A stretch of DNA of 64,000 nucleotides from Rhodobacter sp. (GTDB taxonomy: Bacteria; Pseudomonadota; Alphaproteobacteria; Rhodobacterales; Rhodobacteraceae): positions 62,001-126,000 of the forward strand of contig JAIYDJ010000062.1 in NCBI GenBank assembly GCA_027487575.1, in the 5' to 3' direction. Shown one piece after another: positions 40,696 through 50,502 of the stretch (position 1 is the first letter of the stretch; each line of letters begins with the position of its first letter). The notes below the pieces were generated by a model. The model made no database searches. It was not told where the DNA came from and saw only the letters and a program-made list of their open reading frames with translations. The position numbers and the translations under genes are program-made.

Positions 40696-41484
40696 TTACC
40701 TGCCCGCAATCGCCAAGGGCGGCGGTTCGACGGCGCGGTGGAAGATCTGGTTCATCAGGGCGGCCTTGGCCACGGCCTGCGCGGTGGTGTCGACATCCAG
40801 CGTCTCGCGGGCCAGCCGCAGATGTTTCTCCACCATCGCCGCCGATACGCCCATCAGCAAGGCCACATCCTGGCTTGTCTTGCCGTCCGCGATCCATTCC
40901 AGCGACTCGCGCTGACGGCTGGTCAGGGCGCGGCGGCGGGCGCTGAACGGCAACTGGATCAGCTTGAGATGCATCATGTGGGCCAAAGCCTCGATCTCCG
41001 GGCGGTGGGTGGCGCAGATGCGGTCGACGTCGGCATGATCGAGCCCCGGATCGGCGATCAGGCCCAGGGCGCCCTTGGCACGGGTCGAGTTGGCCGGAAA
41101 GCTGACGGATATGCCGGCGATCACCCCGATGGCGGCATTCTGCCGCACGGTTTCCGCCTCGTCCGGAGTGAGCGTCCCGGCGTCGTAGGCCTGTTTCACC
41201 CAGGTCCAGGTGCACAGGCCGCTGTTGCGTTCGGCCCAGCGGAACATCGGGGTGCGGGCATAAAAATTGTTGCGGAAGTAGCGCTGCACATCGGCCGTGT
41301 TCCAGGTGGTCAGAAACAGGGCATCATCCGGGTCGCCGATCGAACGGTCGGACTTGAACCGGGTGAACCCGTAGTTCGCCCGCGAAAAGCCCCAAGCGCG
41401 AAACTGCGCGCAGGCCAGATCCCAGACGGCACCGGATTTCGGCGCCTCTGCAATGCGCGTCAGCAGCGACAGAATCTCTGCCAC
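40696..41484 (-). CDS. LuxR-family transcriptional regulator (autoinducer-binding-like domain + HTH), solo
   Basis: C-terminal LTSRQRESLEWIADGKTSQDVALLMGVSAAMVEKHLRLARETLDVDTTAQAVAKAALMNQI; N-terminal LuxR ligand-like domain. GTG start proposed at 41484. Confidence 0.85.
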   Translation of the reverse strand: MAEILSLLTRIAEAPKSGAVWDLACAQFRAWGFSRANYGFTRFKSDRSIGDPDDALFLTTWNTADVQRYFRNNFYARTPMFRWAERNSGLCTWTWVKQAYDAGTLTPDEAETVRQNAAIGVIAGISVSFPANSTRAKGALGLIADPGLDHADVDRICATHRPEIEALAHMMHLKLIQLPFSARRRALTSRQRESLEWIADGKTSQDVALLMGVSAAMVEKHLRLARETLDVDTTAQAVAKAALMNQIFHRAVEPPPLAIAGR

Positions 41485-41616
41485 CTGTGTTCCCCCGGTT
41501 TTGCCCGGACCTGAAATTGGTCTGGGGCTTGTCCTTGTCCCTGACTTCGTCATACCCAAGCGGCAGGCGGTCTGTCGAGCCGTTTCAACGGGGCCGGCGA
41601 TCGGGTGGGGCAGGGC

Positions 41617-42789
41617 ATGAAGGCGGATGTGGTGATTGTGGGCGGCGCGGTCATGGGGGCCTCGGCGGCCTATTGGCTGACCCGGATGGACCCGAACCTG
41701 CGGGTGCGGGTCATCGAACGCGACCCGAGCTATGCGCGTGCGGCGACGGCGCTGTCGGTGGCGTCGATCCGCCAGCAGTTCAGTACCGGGGTCAACGTCG
41801 CGATATCGGCCTTCGGTATCGGGTTCATCCGCGACTTTCAGGCCTCGCTGGGCCATGATGTGGGGGTTCCGTCCCTGGGGTTGCAAGAAAACGGCTATCT
41901 GTTCCTGGGCCGATCGGCAGAGGCGCCGCAGATCATGGCCGATCATGCGGCCCTGCAGCGCGGCTTGGGTGCAGCGACCGAGGTCTGGTCACCGGCACAG
42001 GTGGCGGCGCGATTTCCGTGGCTGAAGGTGGACGATCTGACGGCGGCATCCTTTGGCCCGCGTGACGAAGGCTGGTTCGACAACATGGGCCTTCTGGCCG
42101 GATTTCGCAACGCTGCCAAGGCACAAGGGGCCGTCTTTGCCACCGGTGAGGTCACAGGACTGCGATACGCGAACGGGCGGGTGATGGCGGTGGAACTGGC
42201 GTCGGGCGAGGCTTTGGCCTGCGGTGCGGTGATCAACGCCGCAGGGACGCGCGGAGCCGTCATCGCCCGGATGGCCGGGCTTGACCTGCCGGTCGAGCCG
42301 CGCAAGCGCACCGTCTTTGTCATCGACGCGCCCAACGCGCGGCATCCGGATGCGCCCTTGCTGGTGGATGCCGGGTTCTATCTGCGCCCCGAACGCCAGC
42401 ACTGGATCACCGCTACGGTACCGAACGACGATGGTCCGTGCGATGCCAATGACTTCGAGCCCGATCTTCATCTATTCGAGGACGTCATCTGGGAACAGCT
42501 TTACGCCCGCGCGCCCGGCTTCGATGCGGTCAAGGTGGTGCGTCACTGGGTCGGCCACTACGACTATAACACGCTGGACCAGAATGCGCTGCTGGGGCCG
42601 CATCCGAAGATGGCCAACTTCTATTTCATGAACGGATTTTCCGGCCACGGACTGCAACAGTCACCCGCAGTAGGCCGGGGAATTGCCGAGCATGTCCTGC
42701 AAGGCGGATGGCAAACGCTTGACCTGACAGACCTTACGGTGGGCCGGGTCTTGACCGGCCGCGCCTTTGCCGAACAGGCGATCATCTGA
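41617..42789 (+). CDS. FAD-dependent oxidoreductase (DAO/glycine oxidase-like)
   Basis: KADVVIVGGAVMGASAAYWLTRMDP, GAVINAAGTRGAVIARMAGLDLPVEPRKRTVFVID, GFSGHGLQQSPAVGRGIAEHVL. Upstream in-frame ATG at 41605 possible. Confidence 0.92.
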   Translation: MKADVVIVGGAVMGASAAYWLTRMDPNLRVRVIERDPSYARAATALSVASIRQQFSTGVNVAISAFGIGFIRDFQASLGHDVGVPSLGLQENGYLFLGRSAEAPQIMADHAALQRGLGAATEVWSPAQVAARFPWLKVDDLTAASFGPRDEGWFDNMGLLAGFRNAAKAQGAVFATGEVTGLRYANGRVMAVELASGEALACGAVINAAGTRGAVIARMAGLDLPVEPRKRTVFVIDAPNARHPDAPLLVDAGFYLRPERQHWITATVPNDDGPCDANDFEPDLHLFEDVIWEQLYARAPGFDAVKVVRHWVGHYDYNTLDQNALLGPHPKMANFYFMNGFSGHGLQQSPAVGRGIAEHVLQGGWQTLDLTDLTVGRVLTGRAFAEQAII

Positions 42790-43049
42790 CGGTCAGGGTA
42801 TCTCTTTGTATTACATAATACTGATTATGCGATAAATACACACACGGACGAAGCTCTTCTCCCAGCGTTCTATCTTCCACTTTGGAAGTCGCGTTTGATG
42901 GGCAAAGCACCACACCCTGCCCGGACTGATCTCTTTCAGTTGATCCGAGTGCGCTTGAACTGGCGTCGAAAGCAGCGGCACAAGACCCATGCGGCTTACA
43001 CTACGCCGCAAGGCGCGTACCACCGCCAACGACCGTTTTGAAAGTGAAG

Positions 43050-43126
43050 TGGTGCACCCAGCACGATTCGAACGTGCGGCCTTTGCCTTCGGAGGGCAAC
43101 GCTCTATCCAGCTGAGCTATGGGTGC
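43050..43126 (-). tRNA. tRNA-Arg (anticodon CCG), CCA encoded
   Basis: GCACCCATAGCTCAGCTGGATAGAGCGTTGCCCTCCGAAGGCAAAGGCCGCACGTTCGAATCGTGCTGGGTGCACCA; 7-bp acceptor stem, loop CTCCGAA, GTTCGAATC T-loop. Confidence 0.95.
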
Positions 43127-43166
43127 CTGCGGTGTCTGTAGCAACTTCGCGCGCGGGCTGCAACAG

Positions 43167-44384
43167 CTAGCCGAGCAAGTCGTGGCACAACTCCAGTCCC
43201 TCGATCAGAGCATCGACTTCGTCGGTCGTGTTGTACAGCGCAAAGGACGCGCGGGCCGTGGCCCCGACGCCGAGGTGCTGCATCAACGGCATGGCACAAT
43301 GGGTTCCGGCGCGCACGGCAATGCCGCGCTGATCAAGGATGGTCGAGATATCATGCGCATGCGCCGGGCCATCCAGCGTGAAGCTGAAGATCGCGCCTTT
43401 GTTGGACGGATTGCCCTGCACCTGCAACCAGTTAAGCCCCGAAAGCCGTGCCTGCGCATAATCGCGCAAGGCCCGTTCGTGCGCAGAAATCGCCTGCATT
43501 CCAAGTCCGGTCATGTAGTCCAGGGCAACACCCAGCCCGATCTGCTGCACGATGCCGGGGGTGCCGGCCTCGAACTTCATCGGCGGGTCGTTCCAGGTGA
43601 CCGTGTCACGCGTGACCTCGCGGATCATGTCGCCCCCTCCCAGAAACGGGCGCATCTCGGCCATGCGGTCGGATCGGATGAAGATCGCCCCGGAACCGCT
43701 TGGTCCATAAAGCTTGTGGCCCGTCACCGCATAGAAGTCGCAGCCGAGTGCCGCCACATCGACCGGCATGTGCACGGCCGCCTGGCTTCCATCAACCAGA
43801 ACCGGAACGCCGACCGCCCGCGCGCCGGCACAGATCGCCGCCACATCCACCACCGTGCCCAGCACATTGGACATGTGCGTGACCGCAACCAGACGCGTCT
43901 TTGGCCCGATGGCATCGATCACGGCTTGCGGATCAAGATCACCGTTCGCATCGCAATCCACCCATTTCAGGACGACACCCTGCCGGTCGCGCAGGAAATG
44001 CCACGGCACGATGTTTGCGTGGTGTTCAAGGATGCTCAGCACGATCTCGTCACCGGGCTGCAACCGCGGGGCGGCCCAGGCATAGGAGATCAGATTGATC
44101 GCTTCGGTCGTGCCAGTGGTGAAGACGATCTCGTTTTCCTGCGCCCCGAGGAAGCGCGCGATCTTGCCGCGCACCGCCTCGTACTGTTCGGTCGCAAGAT
44201 TGGAAAGATAGTGCAAGCCCCGATGAACATTGGCGTACTCCATCGAATAGGCCTGCGTCATCGCGTCGATCACCACCTGCGGCTTTTGCGCGGACGCGCC
44301 GTTGTCGAGGTAGACCAGCGGTTTGCCATGCACCGTGCGCGACAGGATCGGAAAGTCGGCACGAATGGCCGTTACATCATACAT
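43167..44384 (-). CDS. sufS: SufS-type cysteine desulfurase
   Basis: PVLVDGSQAAVHMPVDVAALGCDFYAVTGHKLYGPSGSGAIF (PLP Lys), RAGTHCAMPLMQHLG (active Cys). Confidence 0.95.
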   Translation of the reverse strand: MYDVTAIRADFPILSRTVHGKPLVYLDNGASAQKPQVVIDAMTQAYSMEYANVHRGLHYLSNLATEQYEAVRGKIARFLGAQENEIVFTTGTTEAINLISYAWAAPRLQPGDEIVLSILEHHANIVPWHFLRDRQGVVLKWVDCDANGDLDPQAVIDAIGPKTRLVAVTHMSNVLGTVVDVAAICAGARAVGVPVLVDGSQAAVHMPVDVAALGCDFYAVTGHKLYGPSGSGAIFIRSDRMAEMRPFLGGGDMIREVTRDTVTWNDPPMKFEAGTPGIVQQIGLGVALDYMTGLGMQAISAHERALRDYAQARLSGLNWLQVQGNPSNKGAIFSFTLDGPAHAHDISTILDQRGIAVRAGTHCAMPLMQHLGVGATARASFALYNTTDEVDALIEGLELCHDLLG

Positions 44385-44387
44385 GGT

Positions 44388-44969
44388 TCAGACTCCCCCG
44401 ATCGAAACAAGCAGCAGCGTCACCACAAAACCGGCGGCGAAGAGCGTGCCCACCAGCCCGGCGAACACCGACCCCAGCGACGTAAAGCCGTGCAGTTCGG
44501 CAATGAAGTTGGTGGCAAGCCACAGCATCAATCCAAGACCGAGAAGCCCCAGCAGATCGGCCAAGGGAGGCAGCGCCAATTCCAGCACGATCTGCACCAC
44601 CTGCACCAGCATCAGGATCACCTGAACCCAAGTCAGCAGCAGCAGCGCGTCGGAAAAACTGCCTTTGCCGCCCGCCAGTTGGCCGACGCGCGCCATCAGT
44701 TGCGCGAAGATCAGCATGACGATGCCCTGGGTCGCCGCCAACCCGATCGGGCGCGACAACACCTGCTGGATCGCCGCATCGGTCCCGGCCGGTGACAGCC
44801 GAAGGGCGATGACGGACAACAGGCTGGAACCGACGATGACGAACCCGAAGGCCAGCCAGCGCACCGAGTTCGGCAAACGCATCGCCATCAGCGCCCGCGC
44901 CCCGCCGCGCGGGTTCTGCACTGTGAAACGGGCCGCCTGCAACAGGCCTGACAGCGTTCCGTCGATCAT
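44388..44969 (-). CDS. Yip1-family membrane protein
   Basis: FTVQNPRGGARALMAM...LLLTWVQVILMLVQVVQIVLELALPPLADLLGLLGLGLMLWLATNFIAELHGFTSLGSVFAG. Confidence 0.75.
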   Translation of the reverse strand: MIDGTLSGLLQAARFTVQNPRGGARALMAMRLPNSVRWLAFGFVIVGSSLLSVIALRLSPAGTDAAIQQVLSRPIGLAATQGIVMLIFAQLMARVGQLAGGKGSFSDALLLLTWVQVILMLVQVVQIVLELALPPLADLLGLLGLGLMLWLATNFIAELHGFTSLGSVFAGLVGTLFAAGFVVTLLLVSIGGV

Positions 44970-45439
44970 GTCCGCACTCCCGCCAGCATCCTTGCCCACA
45001 GATAGAAGAACCCGCCAAGGACCACGGCCCCCACGACCGACACCTGCAGGCCGTGCCCCAGAAACCCGACCGCCAGACCATGCAGCAGCAAAAGTGGCGT
45101 CAGGCACAAAAACGCCCAGAACAGCGCAACCCGCGCCGCGTAGCCGCTGATGCGCATCCCGAAGCCGCGCAGCACGATCTGGCTCAACGCCGCCAGCCCA
45201 TAAAGAACAAGCGGCAGCACAAAGACCAGCCCCAGCAACGCCGCACCCAGCCGCGCCTCCAGCGGAATTTCGGGGGCAAGGTGGGCCTCGCGGGCAAGTC
45301 TGGGCCATTGCGCAACGAACAGCAGGAACGATGCGCCCATGACGGCGGCAACTGCGGCACCTTCGCCCTGCCCCAGCTTGGCCTGCACAAGACCCGCCGG
45401 ATCGCGCCAGCCGCGCAGAATGTCTGGCACCAGTCCCAT
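44966..45439 (-). CDS. Yip1-like membrane protein
   Basis: MGLVPDILRGWRDPAGLVQAKLGQGEGAAVAAVMGASFLLFVAQWPRLAREAHL; 4-5 TM segments; ATGA overlap with the next gene. Confidence 0.7.
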   Translation of the reverse strand: MGLVPDILRGWRDPAGLVQAKLGQGEGAAVAAVMGASFLLFVAQWPRLAREAHLAPEIPLEARLGAALLGLVFVLPLVLYGLAALSQIVLRGFGMRISGYAARVALFWAFLCLTPLLLLHGLAVGFLGHGLQVSVVGAVVLGGFFYLWARMLAGVRT

Positions 45440-46720
45440 TCAGGCGCCATGCCCCGCTAGCCAGCTTTCCAGTCGGCTGCGGATGTCTTCGGCCAGCGCC
45501 TCGTCGGCGATTTCCGAAATCGCTTCGGCCAGAAAGGCCAGGACCAGCAGCGCCTGCGCCGCCTTCAGGGACACGCCGCGCGACCGCAGATAGAACAGCG
45601 CGGTTTCGTCAATGGCACCCGAGGTCGATCCATGGCTGCACTTGACGTCGTCTGCATAGATTTCCAGTTCGGGCTTGGCCAGAAACTGGCTGTCGTCATC
45701 CAGCAGCAAGGCTTGGCTGATCTGGTATCCGTCCGTTTTCTGCGCGCCGGGCTTGACCAGGATCTTGCCCTGAAACACGCCCACCGCGCCGTTCTTCAGG
45801 ACTTTCTTGAAGACCTGACGGCTTTCGCACCGCAGCCCCTGATGCGTCACGAACACCGTGTCGTCATGATGAAAGGCCCCGTCCCCCAACGCCGCACCTG
45901 CCAGATGTGCCACGGCGTCGTCGCCCACCAGTTCAAGCACCGCCTCGTTGCGGGTCAGGATACCATTGGCCGTCATGGTGAAGCTCTTGAACATCGCGCC
46001 CGATGCCAGCCGCGCAAAGATATGGGTCAGGGTCCGGGGGTCATGGTCGCGGCCCTGCGTGCGGATATGGTGAAACCGCGCGCCGGCCGACACCTCCACC
46101 TCCATCACGCTGCAAGACCGGGCGGCAACTGTACCGGATTCCAGAAGAGTCAGTTCCGCCCCGGCGTCAAGGTGGATGCAATGGTGCAGCATCGCGTCGG
46201 AAGTCTCTGAGTTCCGGGTATAAACAATCGAGACGGGTCTTGCGGCCTGTCCGGTCACCCGGATCAGCACGCCGTCAGTTGCAAAGGCCGTGTTGATCGC
46301 CGCCAGCGGTCGCTGCACCGGCGTCTGGCCCCGCGCTTCGAGACTGCCGTAAAGATCCTGCGCCCAGGACATATCAACGGCTTCGGACAGGCGCGCAATC
46401 TCGACCCCGGACAGTGTCAGGTCGTCTGATGCTTCGGCATCGAATACCCCATCCACGAACACGATCTTCAACTGGTCGATCCCGCCAAAGGGCGCGGGTT
46501 CGTTTTCGGCATCTGCTGAACGCGCCGCGTAAGGCGTTGCAACTGCGTTCAGATCGGCGGGATCGGTGTAGCGCCAGTATTCATCGCGACGACCCGGCAG
46601 CCCCATCGCGCGCACCCGGGCCAATGCCGAAGCGCGGGCCGGATCAAAGCCGTCAGGGACCACAAGGCTTGCCAGCCGCGCGTCAAGCGCATCCTGCTTG
46701 GGGCGGGCCACAGACATCAC
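45440..46720 (-). CDS. sufD: Fe-S cluster assembly protein SufD
   Basis: GRRDEYWRYTDPADLNAVA, NGILTRNEAVLELVGDDAVAHLAGAALGDGAFHHDDTVFVTHQGLRCESRQVFKKVLKNGAVGVFQGKI, VKCSHGSTSGAIDETALFYLRSRGVS. Confidence 0.96.
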   Translation of the reverse strand: MMSVARPKQDALDARLASLVVPDGFDPARASALARVRAMGLPGRRDEYWRYTDPADLNAVATPYAARSADAENEPAPFGGIDQLKIVFVDGVFDAEASDDLTLSGVEIARLSEAVDMSWAQDLYGSLEARGQTPVQRPLAAINTAFATDGVLIRVTGQAARPVSIVYTRNSETSDAMLHHCIHLDAGAELTLLESGTVAARSCSVMEVEVSAGARFHHIRTQGRDHDPRTLTHIFARLASGAMFKSFTMTANGILTRNEAVLELVGDDAVAHLAGAALGDGAFHHDDTVFVTHQGLRCESRQVFKKVLKNGAVGVFQGKILVKPGAQKTDGYQISQALLLDDDSQFLAKPELEIYADDVKCSHGSTSGAIDETALFYLRSRGVSLKAAQALLVLAFLAEAISEIADEALAEDIRSRLESWLAGHGA

Positions 46721-47472
46721 GCCGCCCCTGCCAGAAGATCGGCATAGCCGTTGTTTTCAACCTGCAGCGCCAGATCGGGGCCACCCGACCGGATGATCCG
46801 ACCTGCCGCCATGATATGAACGACATCAGGTGCGATATGGTCCAGAAGTCTTTGATAATGCGTTATAACCAGAAAAGACCGCCCTGCCCCGCGCAGCGCG
46901 TTGACCCCGTCGGCTACCAGTTTCATCGCATCCACGTCCAACCCGCTGTCGGTTTCATCCAGAATGCACATCCGGGGTTCCAGCATGGCCATCTGCAGAA
47001 TCTCGTTGCGCTTTTTCTCGCCACCCGAAAAGCCGACATTGACCGGACGTTTCAGCATGTCTGCGTCGATCTTCAGACCCTTGGCCTTTTCCCGCACAAG
47101 CTTCAGGAAATCACCCGCCGAAATCTCTCGCTCTCCACGCAGTTTGCGCTGCGAATTCAGGGCTGTGCGCAGGAAAGTCATGTTGCCCACACCGGGAATT
47201 TCGACCGGATACTGGAACGCCAGAAACAGACCTGCCGCAGCACGCTGTTCCGGTTCCATGCCGAGAAGGTCCACGTCGTCCAGCGTCGCGGTTCCCTCGG
47301 TGACGGTGTACCCACCCCGGCCCGACAGCACATAGGACAGCGTCGATTTGCCCGACCCGTTCGGCCCCATGATGGCATGCACTTCGCCCGGCCCGATGGC
47401 CAGATCGACGCCGCGCAGGATCTGCTTGTCTTCTTCCTCAAGCTTGACGTGCAGGTTACTGATATTCAACAT
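46717..47472 (-). CDS. sufC: Fe-S cluster assembly ATPase SufC
   Basis: Walker A MGPNGSGKSTLSYVLSG, FSGGEKKRNEILQMAMLEPRMCILDETDSGLDVDAM. Confidence 0.97.
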   Translation of the reverse strand: MLNISNLHVKLEEEDKQILRGVDLAIGPGEVHAIMGPNGSGKSTLSYVLSGRGGYTVTEGTATLDDVDLLGMEPEQRAAAGLFLAFQYPVEIPGVGNMTFLRTALNSQRKLRGEREISAGDFLKLVREKAKGLKIDADMLKRPVNVGFSGGEKKRNEILQMAMLEPRMCILDETDSGLDVDAMKLVADGVNALRGAGRSFLVITHYQRLLDHIAPDVVHIMAAGRIIRSGGPDLALQVENNGYADLLAGAA

Positions 47473-47489
47473 TTTATTCTCCTAGGCCC

Positions 47490-48086
47490 TTACAGGGGAC
47501 TCAGATGGCTGGTCACGATCAGCGACAGGCGGTCCATCGGGACCATTCCGGGGATCAGGTCGAAACGGGCCATGCGTCCCGTCATGTATGGTTTGCCGAG
47601 GATGGCTTCGGCCTCGTGGTAGGGTGCGCGGTCGATATAGTCGTCGACGAGAACCGTCACAGGCTTTGTCGTGCGCAGCGCCACGGTCAAGAGACAGGCC
47701 AACCGGAACCGCCCGTCGATCAGCACCGCGTCCGGTGGCAGAAAGTCCGGATGGTCCCAGATCGCCTGAACATAACCCGGCCACAGCCGAAAGGCTGCTT
47801 CGCCGGTTGGATGGCCCCATTTCCGGGTCGGTCCGATGTCGGCATGGTGCAGCAGGGGCATCGAGGCAGGCGGGTGGTCGACGAACCAGGTTTGCAGCCG
47901 GGCGATCCAGTCAGCGTCGCTTTCGACGGTTTGGATGCGCTTGTCGGGCAGTTCGGCGGCCAGAACCGTCGACCCGCCGGAGCCATACTCCAGAATCACG
48001 GCGGACCGCTGATAAAGGTCCGCCAGAACGGCGGCCTCGGCTTCGGGCATGGTCAGCCCGGGCCGGATATCGGAGTGGTGCGTCAC
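47490..48086 (-). CDS. SAM-dependent methyltransferase-like protein, embedded in suf operon
   Basis: VILEYGSGGSTVLAAELPDKRIQTVESDADWIARLQ (motif I-like), DAVLIDGRFRLACLLTVALR, VLVDDYIDRAPYHEAEAIL. Confidence 0.65.
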   Translation of the reverse strand: MTHHSDIRPGLTMPEAEAAVLADLYQRSAVILEYGSGGSTVLAAELPDKRIQTVESDADWIARLQTWFVDHPPASMPLLHHADIGPTRKWGHPTGEAAFRLWPGYVQAIWDHPDFLPPDAVLIDGRFRLACLLTVALRTTKPVTVLVDDYIDRAPYHEAEAILGKPYMTGRMARFDLIPGMVPMDRLSLIVTSHLSPL

Positions 48087-48982
48087 GCGGGTGTTTCCCC
48101 ACCACTGCGCAGTTCGTCGGGCAGTGTATCCACATACTCCGCTGCCATGCGCGCCGGGACAACCTTGCGCCGGGCCAGTTCATCGAGGCAATGCAGCACA
48201 AGGGTGTGGCTGTCGAACACCGAAGACCCCAGAATGCACAGATGCGCCAGTTGCACATCGGTGTAGTCTGCGATCCGGCCCAGATCGCGCAGATAGATCG
48301 CATCGCCGTCGATCAATTGATCGCGGACCTTGCGGTGGTTCAACCGGTCCATCTGCGAATTGCGCAGCGGCTTTCCGTTGTTGAACGACAGCCGGTGCAG
48401 CACAAAACCCTGCCTGCGCAACTCGTTGTCGACGTTTCCCATCATCGGCTCGTCCGCATAAAGCGGGAAGTAGCGCAGTTCGACGATGACGGCCATGGCC
48501 TGCTTCAGGCTTGTCTCGCCGCCACGGAACACATCGTACTCGCCGCCCTGAATGTCGATCTTCAACAGGTCGAACACACCGATCTGCGGCTGTTCATCCA
48601 GCGCCACGGTGTCGAATTCGATCCGTTCATCGATCTGCGCCCAGCGTTTGCCCGCCACAACCCGAAAGCCGGGCTCGTAGGGTTCATAGACGGACGTAAA
48701 CCCATGGGAACGATAGACTTTCAGCTCTTTCCGGCTGCCATCCCCCACTGCGAAGGGAAAGTAGGTCTCGCGATCGGACTTGCGTTCGGCAAGGGCCGCA
48801 AAGGCGATGGGTTGCGGCTCGAACCCCACCACGTCGCAGGCCCCCGACCGCAGCAGATCCTTGTAGGGCGGGTCGCCCGTCATCGGGTTTGCGCCCACAT
48901 CGACGATCCGGGTGCGCCGGGACAGCGGCAACCGCGCCAGCAGGAACTTCAGCGGTTCCGCAACCCGATGCCCCGGTTTCAT
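48083..48982 (-). CDS. FkbM-family methyltransferase, embedded in suf operon
   Basis: [81 protein letters not shown] (FkbM KIDIQGxE). Confidence 0.85.
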   Translation of the reverse strand: MKPGHRVAEPLKFLLARLPLSRRTRIVDVGANPMTGDPPYKDLLRSGACDVVGFEPQPIAFAALAERKSDRETYFPFAVGDGSRKELKVYRSHGFTSVYEPYEPGFRVVAGKRWAQIDERIEFDTVALDEQPQIGVFDLLKIDIQGGEYDVFRGGETSLKQAMAVIVELRYFPLYADEPMMGNVDNELRRQGFVLHRLSFNNGKPLRNSQMDRLNHRKVRDQLIDGDAIYLRDLGRIADYTDVQLAHLCILGSSVFDSHTLVLHCLDELARRKVVPARMAAEYVDTLPDELRSGGETPA

Positions 48983-50487
48983 CCCACCGATCCTTCCAGC
49001 GAGATCGCGACAAGGCTTTGCGCCTCCATCGCGAATTCCATCGGCAGCGCCTGCAGCACCTCGCGGCAGAACCCGTTGACGACCAGCGCCACAGCCTCCT
49101 CTTCCGACATGCCGCGCGACCGGCAGTAGAACAGCTGGTCCTCGTCGACCTTCGAGGTCGTCGCCTCGTGTTCCACGCGGGACGAGGTGTTGCGCACCTC
49201 GATGTAGGGTACGGTATGCGCGCCGCAATTCTCGCCGATCAGCAGGCTGTCGCACTGGGTATAGTTGCGCGATTCCAGAGCCTTGGGATGCATGCTTACC
49301 AGGCCGCGGTAGGTGTTCTGAGCCTTGCCAGCGCTGATCCCCTTGGACACGATCCGGCTTTTCGTCCGCTTGCCCAGATGCACCATCTTTGTGCCGGTGT
49401 CGGCCTGCTGGGCGTTGTTGGCGATGGCGATCGAGTAGAACTCGCCCTGGCTGTCATCGCCGCGCAGGATGCAGGACGGATACTTCCATGTGATCGCAGA
49501 CCCGGTTTCCACTTGGGTCCACATCACCTTGGCCCGCGCGCCCCGGCAATCGGCGCGCTTGGTGACGAAGTTGTAGATCCCGCCCACGCCGTTCTCGTCG
49601 CCCGGATACCAGTTCTGCACGGTCGAATACTTGATCTCGGCATCATCCAGCAGCACCAGTTCCACCACCGCCGCATGCAACTGGTTGGTGTCACGCTTGG
49701 GGGCGGTGCAGCCTTCCAGATAGCTGACGTAGGACCCTTTGTCGGCGATGATCAGAGTGCGTTCAAACTGGCCGGTGTTTTCGGCGTTGATCCGGAAATA
49801 GGTCGACAGCTCCATCGGGCAGCGCACGCCCGGCGGGATGTAGACGAAAGACCCGTCGGTGAAGACCGCGCAGTTCAGCGTGGCAAAGAAGTTGTCCGAC
49901 GGGGGCACGACGGTGCCAAGATACTGCCGCACCAGATCGGGATATTCCCGGATCGCCTCGGAGATCGAACAGAAGATCACGCCGGCCTTGGCAAGTTCCG
50001 CCTTGAAGGTCGTGCCGACGCTGACGCTGTCGAACACCGCATCCACAGCAACGCGCCGCTCGCCTTCCGGGGCCTCGACTCCGGCCAGCAGCATCTGCTC
50101 TTTCAGCGGGATTCCCAGTTTTTCATACGTCGCCAACAGCTTGGGGTCGACTTCTGACAGGTCCTTGGGCTTGACGGCCATGCTTTTGGGTTTGGCGTAG
50201 TAGTACTGGTCCTGATAGTCGATGACCGGATAGTTGACCATCGCCCAGGTCGGCTCGACCATCTTGACCCAGCGGCGGTAGGCCGCCAGACGCCAGTCCA
50301 GCAGCCAGTCCGGCTCGGCGTTCTTGGAAGAGATAAGCCTGACGATGTCTTCGGACAGGCCTTTCGGCGCATAGTCCATCTCGATGTCGGTGTTCCAGCC
50401 GTACTTGTAGCTGCCCGACATGGCATTCACGGTTTCGATCGTCTCCCGATCGACGCCGTCGCGCACTTCCAGATCAACCACGTTCAT
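48979..50487 (-). CDS. sufB: Fe-S cluster assembly protein SufB
   Basis: [127 protein letters not shown]. Confidence 0.97.
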   Translation of the reverse strand: MNVVDLEVRDGVDRETIETVNAMSGSYKYGWNTDIEMDYAPKGLSEDIVRLISSKNAEPDWLLDWRLAAYRRWVKMVEPTWAMVNYPVIDYQDQYYYAKPKSMAVKPKDLSEVDPKLLATYEKLGIPLKEQMLLAGVEAPEGERRVAVDAVFDSVSVGTTFKAELAKAGVIFCSISEAIREYPDLVRQYLGTVVPPSDNFFATLNCAVFTDGSFVYIPPGVRCPMELSTYFRINAENTGQFERTLIIADKGSYVSYLEGCTAPKRDTNQLHAAVVELVLLDDAEIKYSTVQNWYPGDENGVGGIYNFVTKRADCRGARAKVMWTQVETGSAITWKYPSCILRGDDSQGEFYSIAIANNAQQADTGTKMVHLGKRTKSRIVSKGISAGKAQNTYRGLVSMHPKALESRNYTQCDSLLIGENCGAHTVPYIEVRNTSSRVEHEATTSKVDEDQLFYCRSRGMSEEEAVALVVNGFCREVLQALPMEFAMEAQSLVAISLEGSVG

Positions 50488-50502
50488 GCCGCACCCTTTC
50501 CA

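Noticed and set aside
42811-43029. 72-aa ORF beside tRNA-Arg
   Set aside because: No recognisable motif, no clear RBS and it lies in an AT-rich patch; not reported as a CDS.
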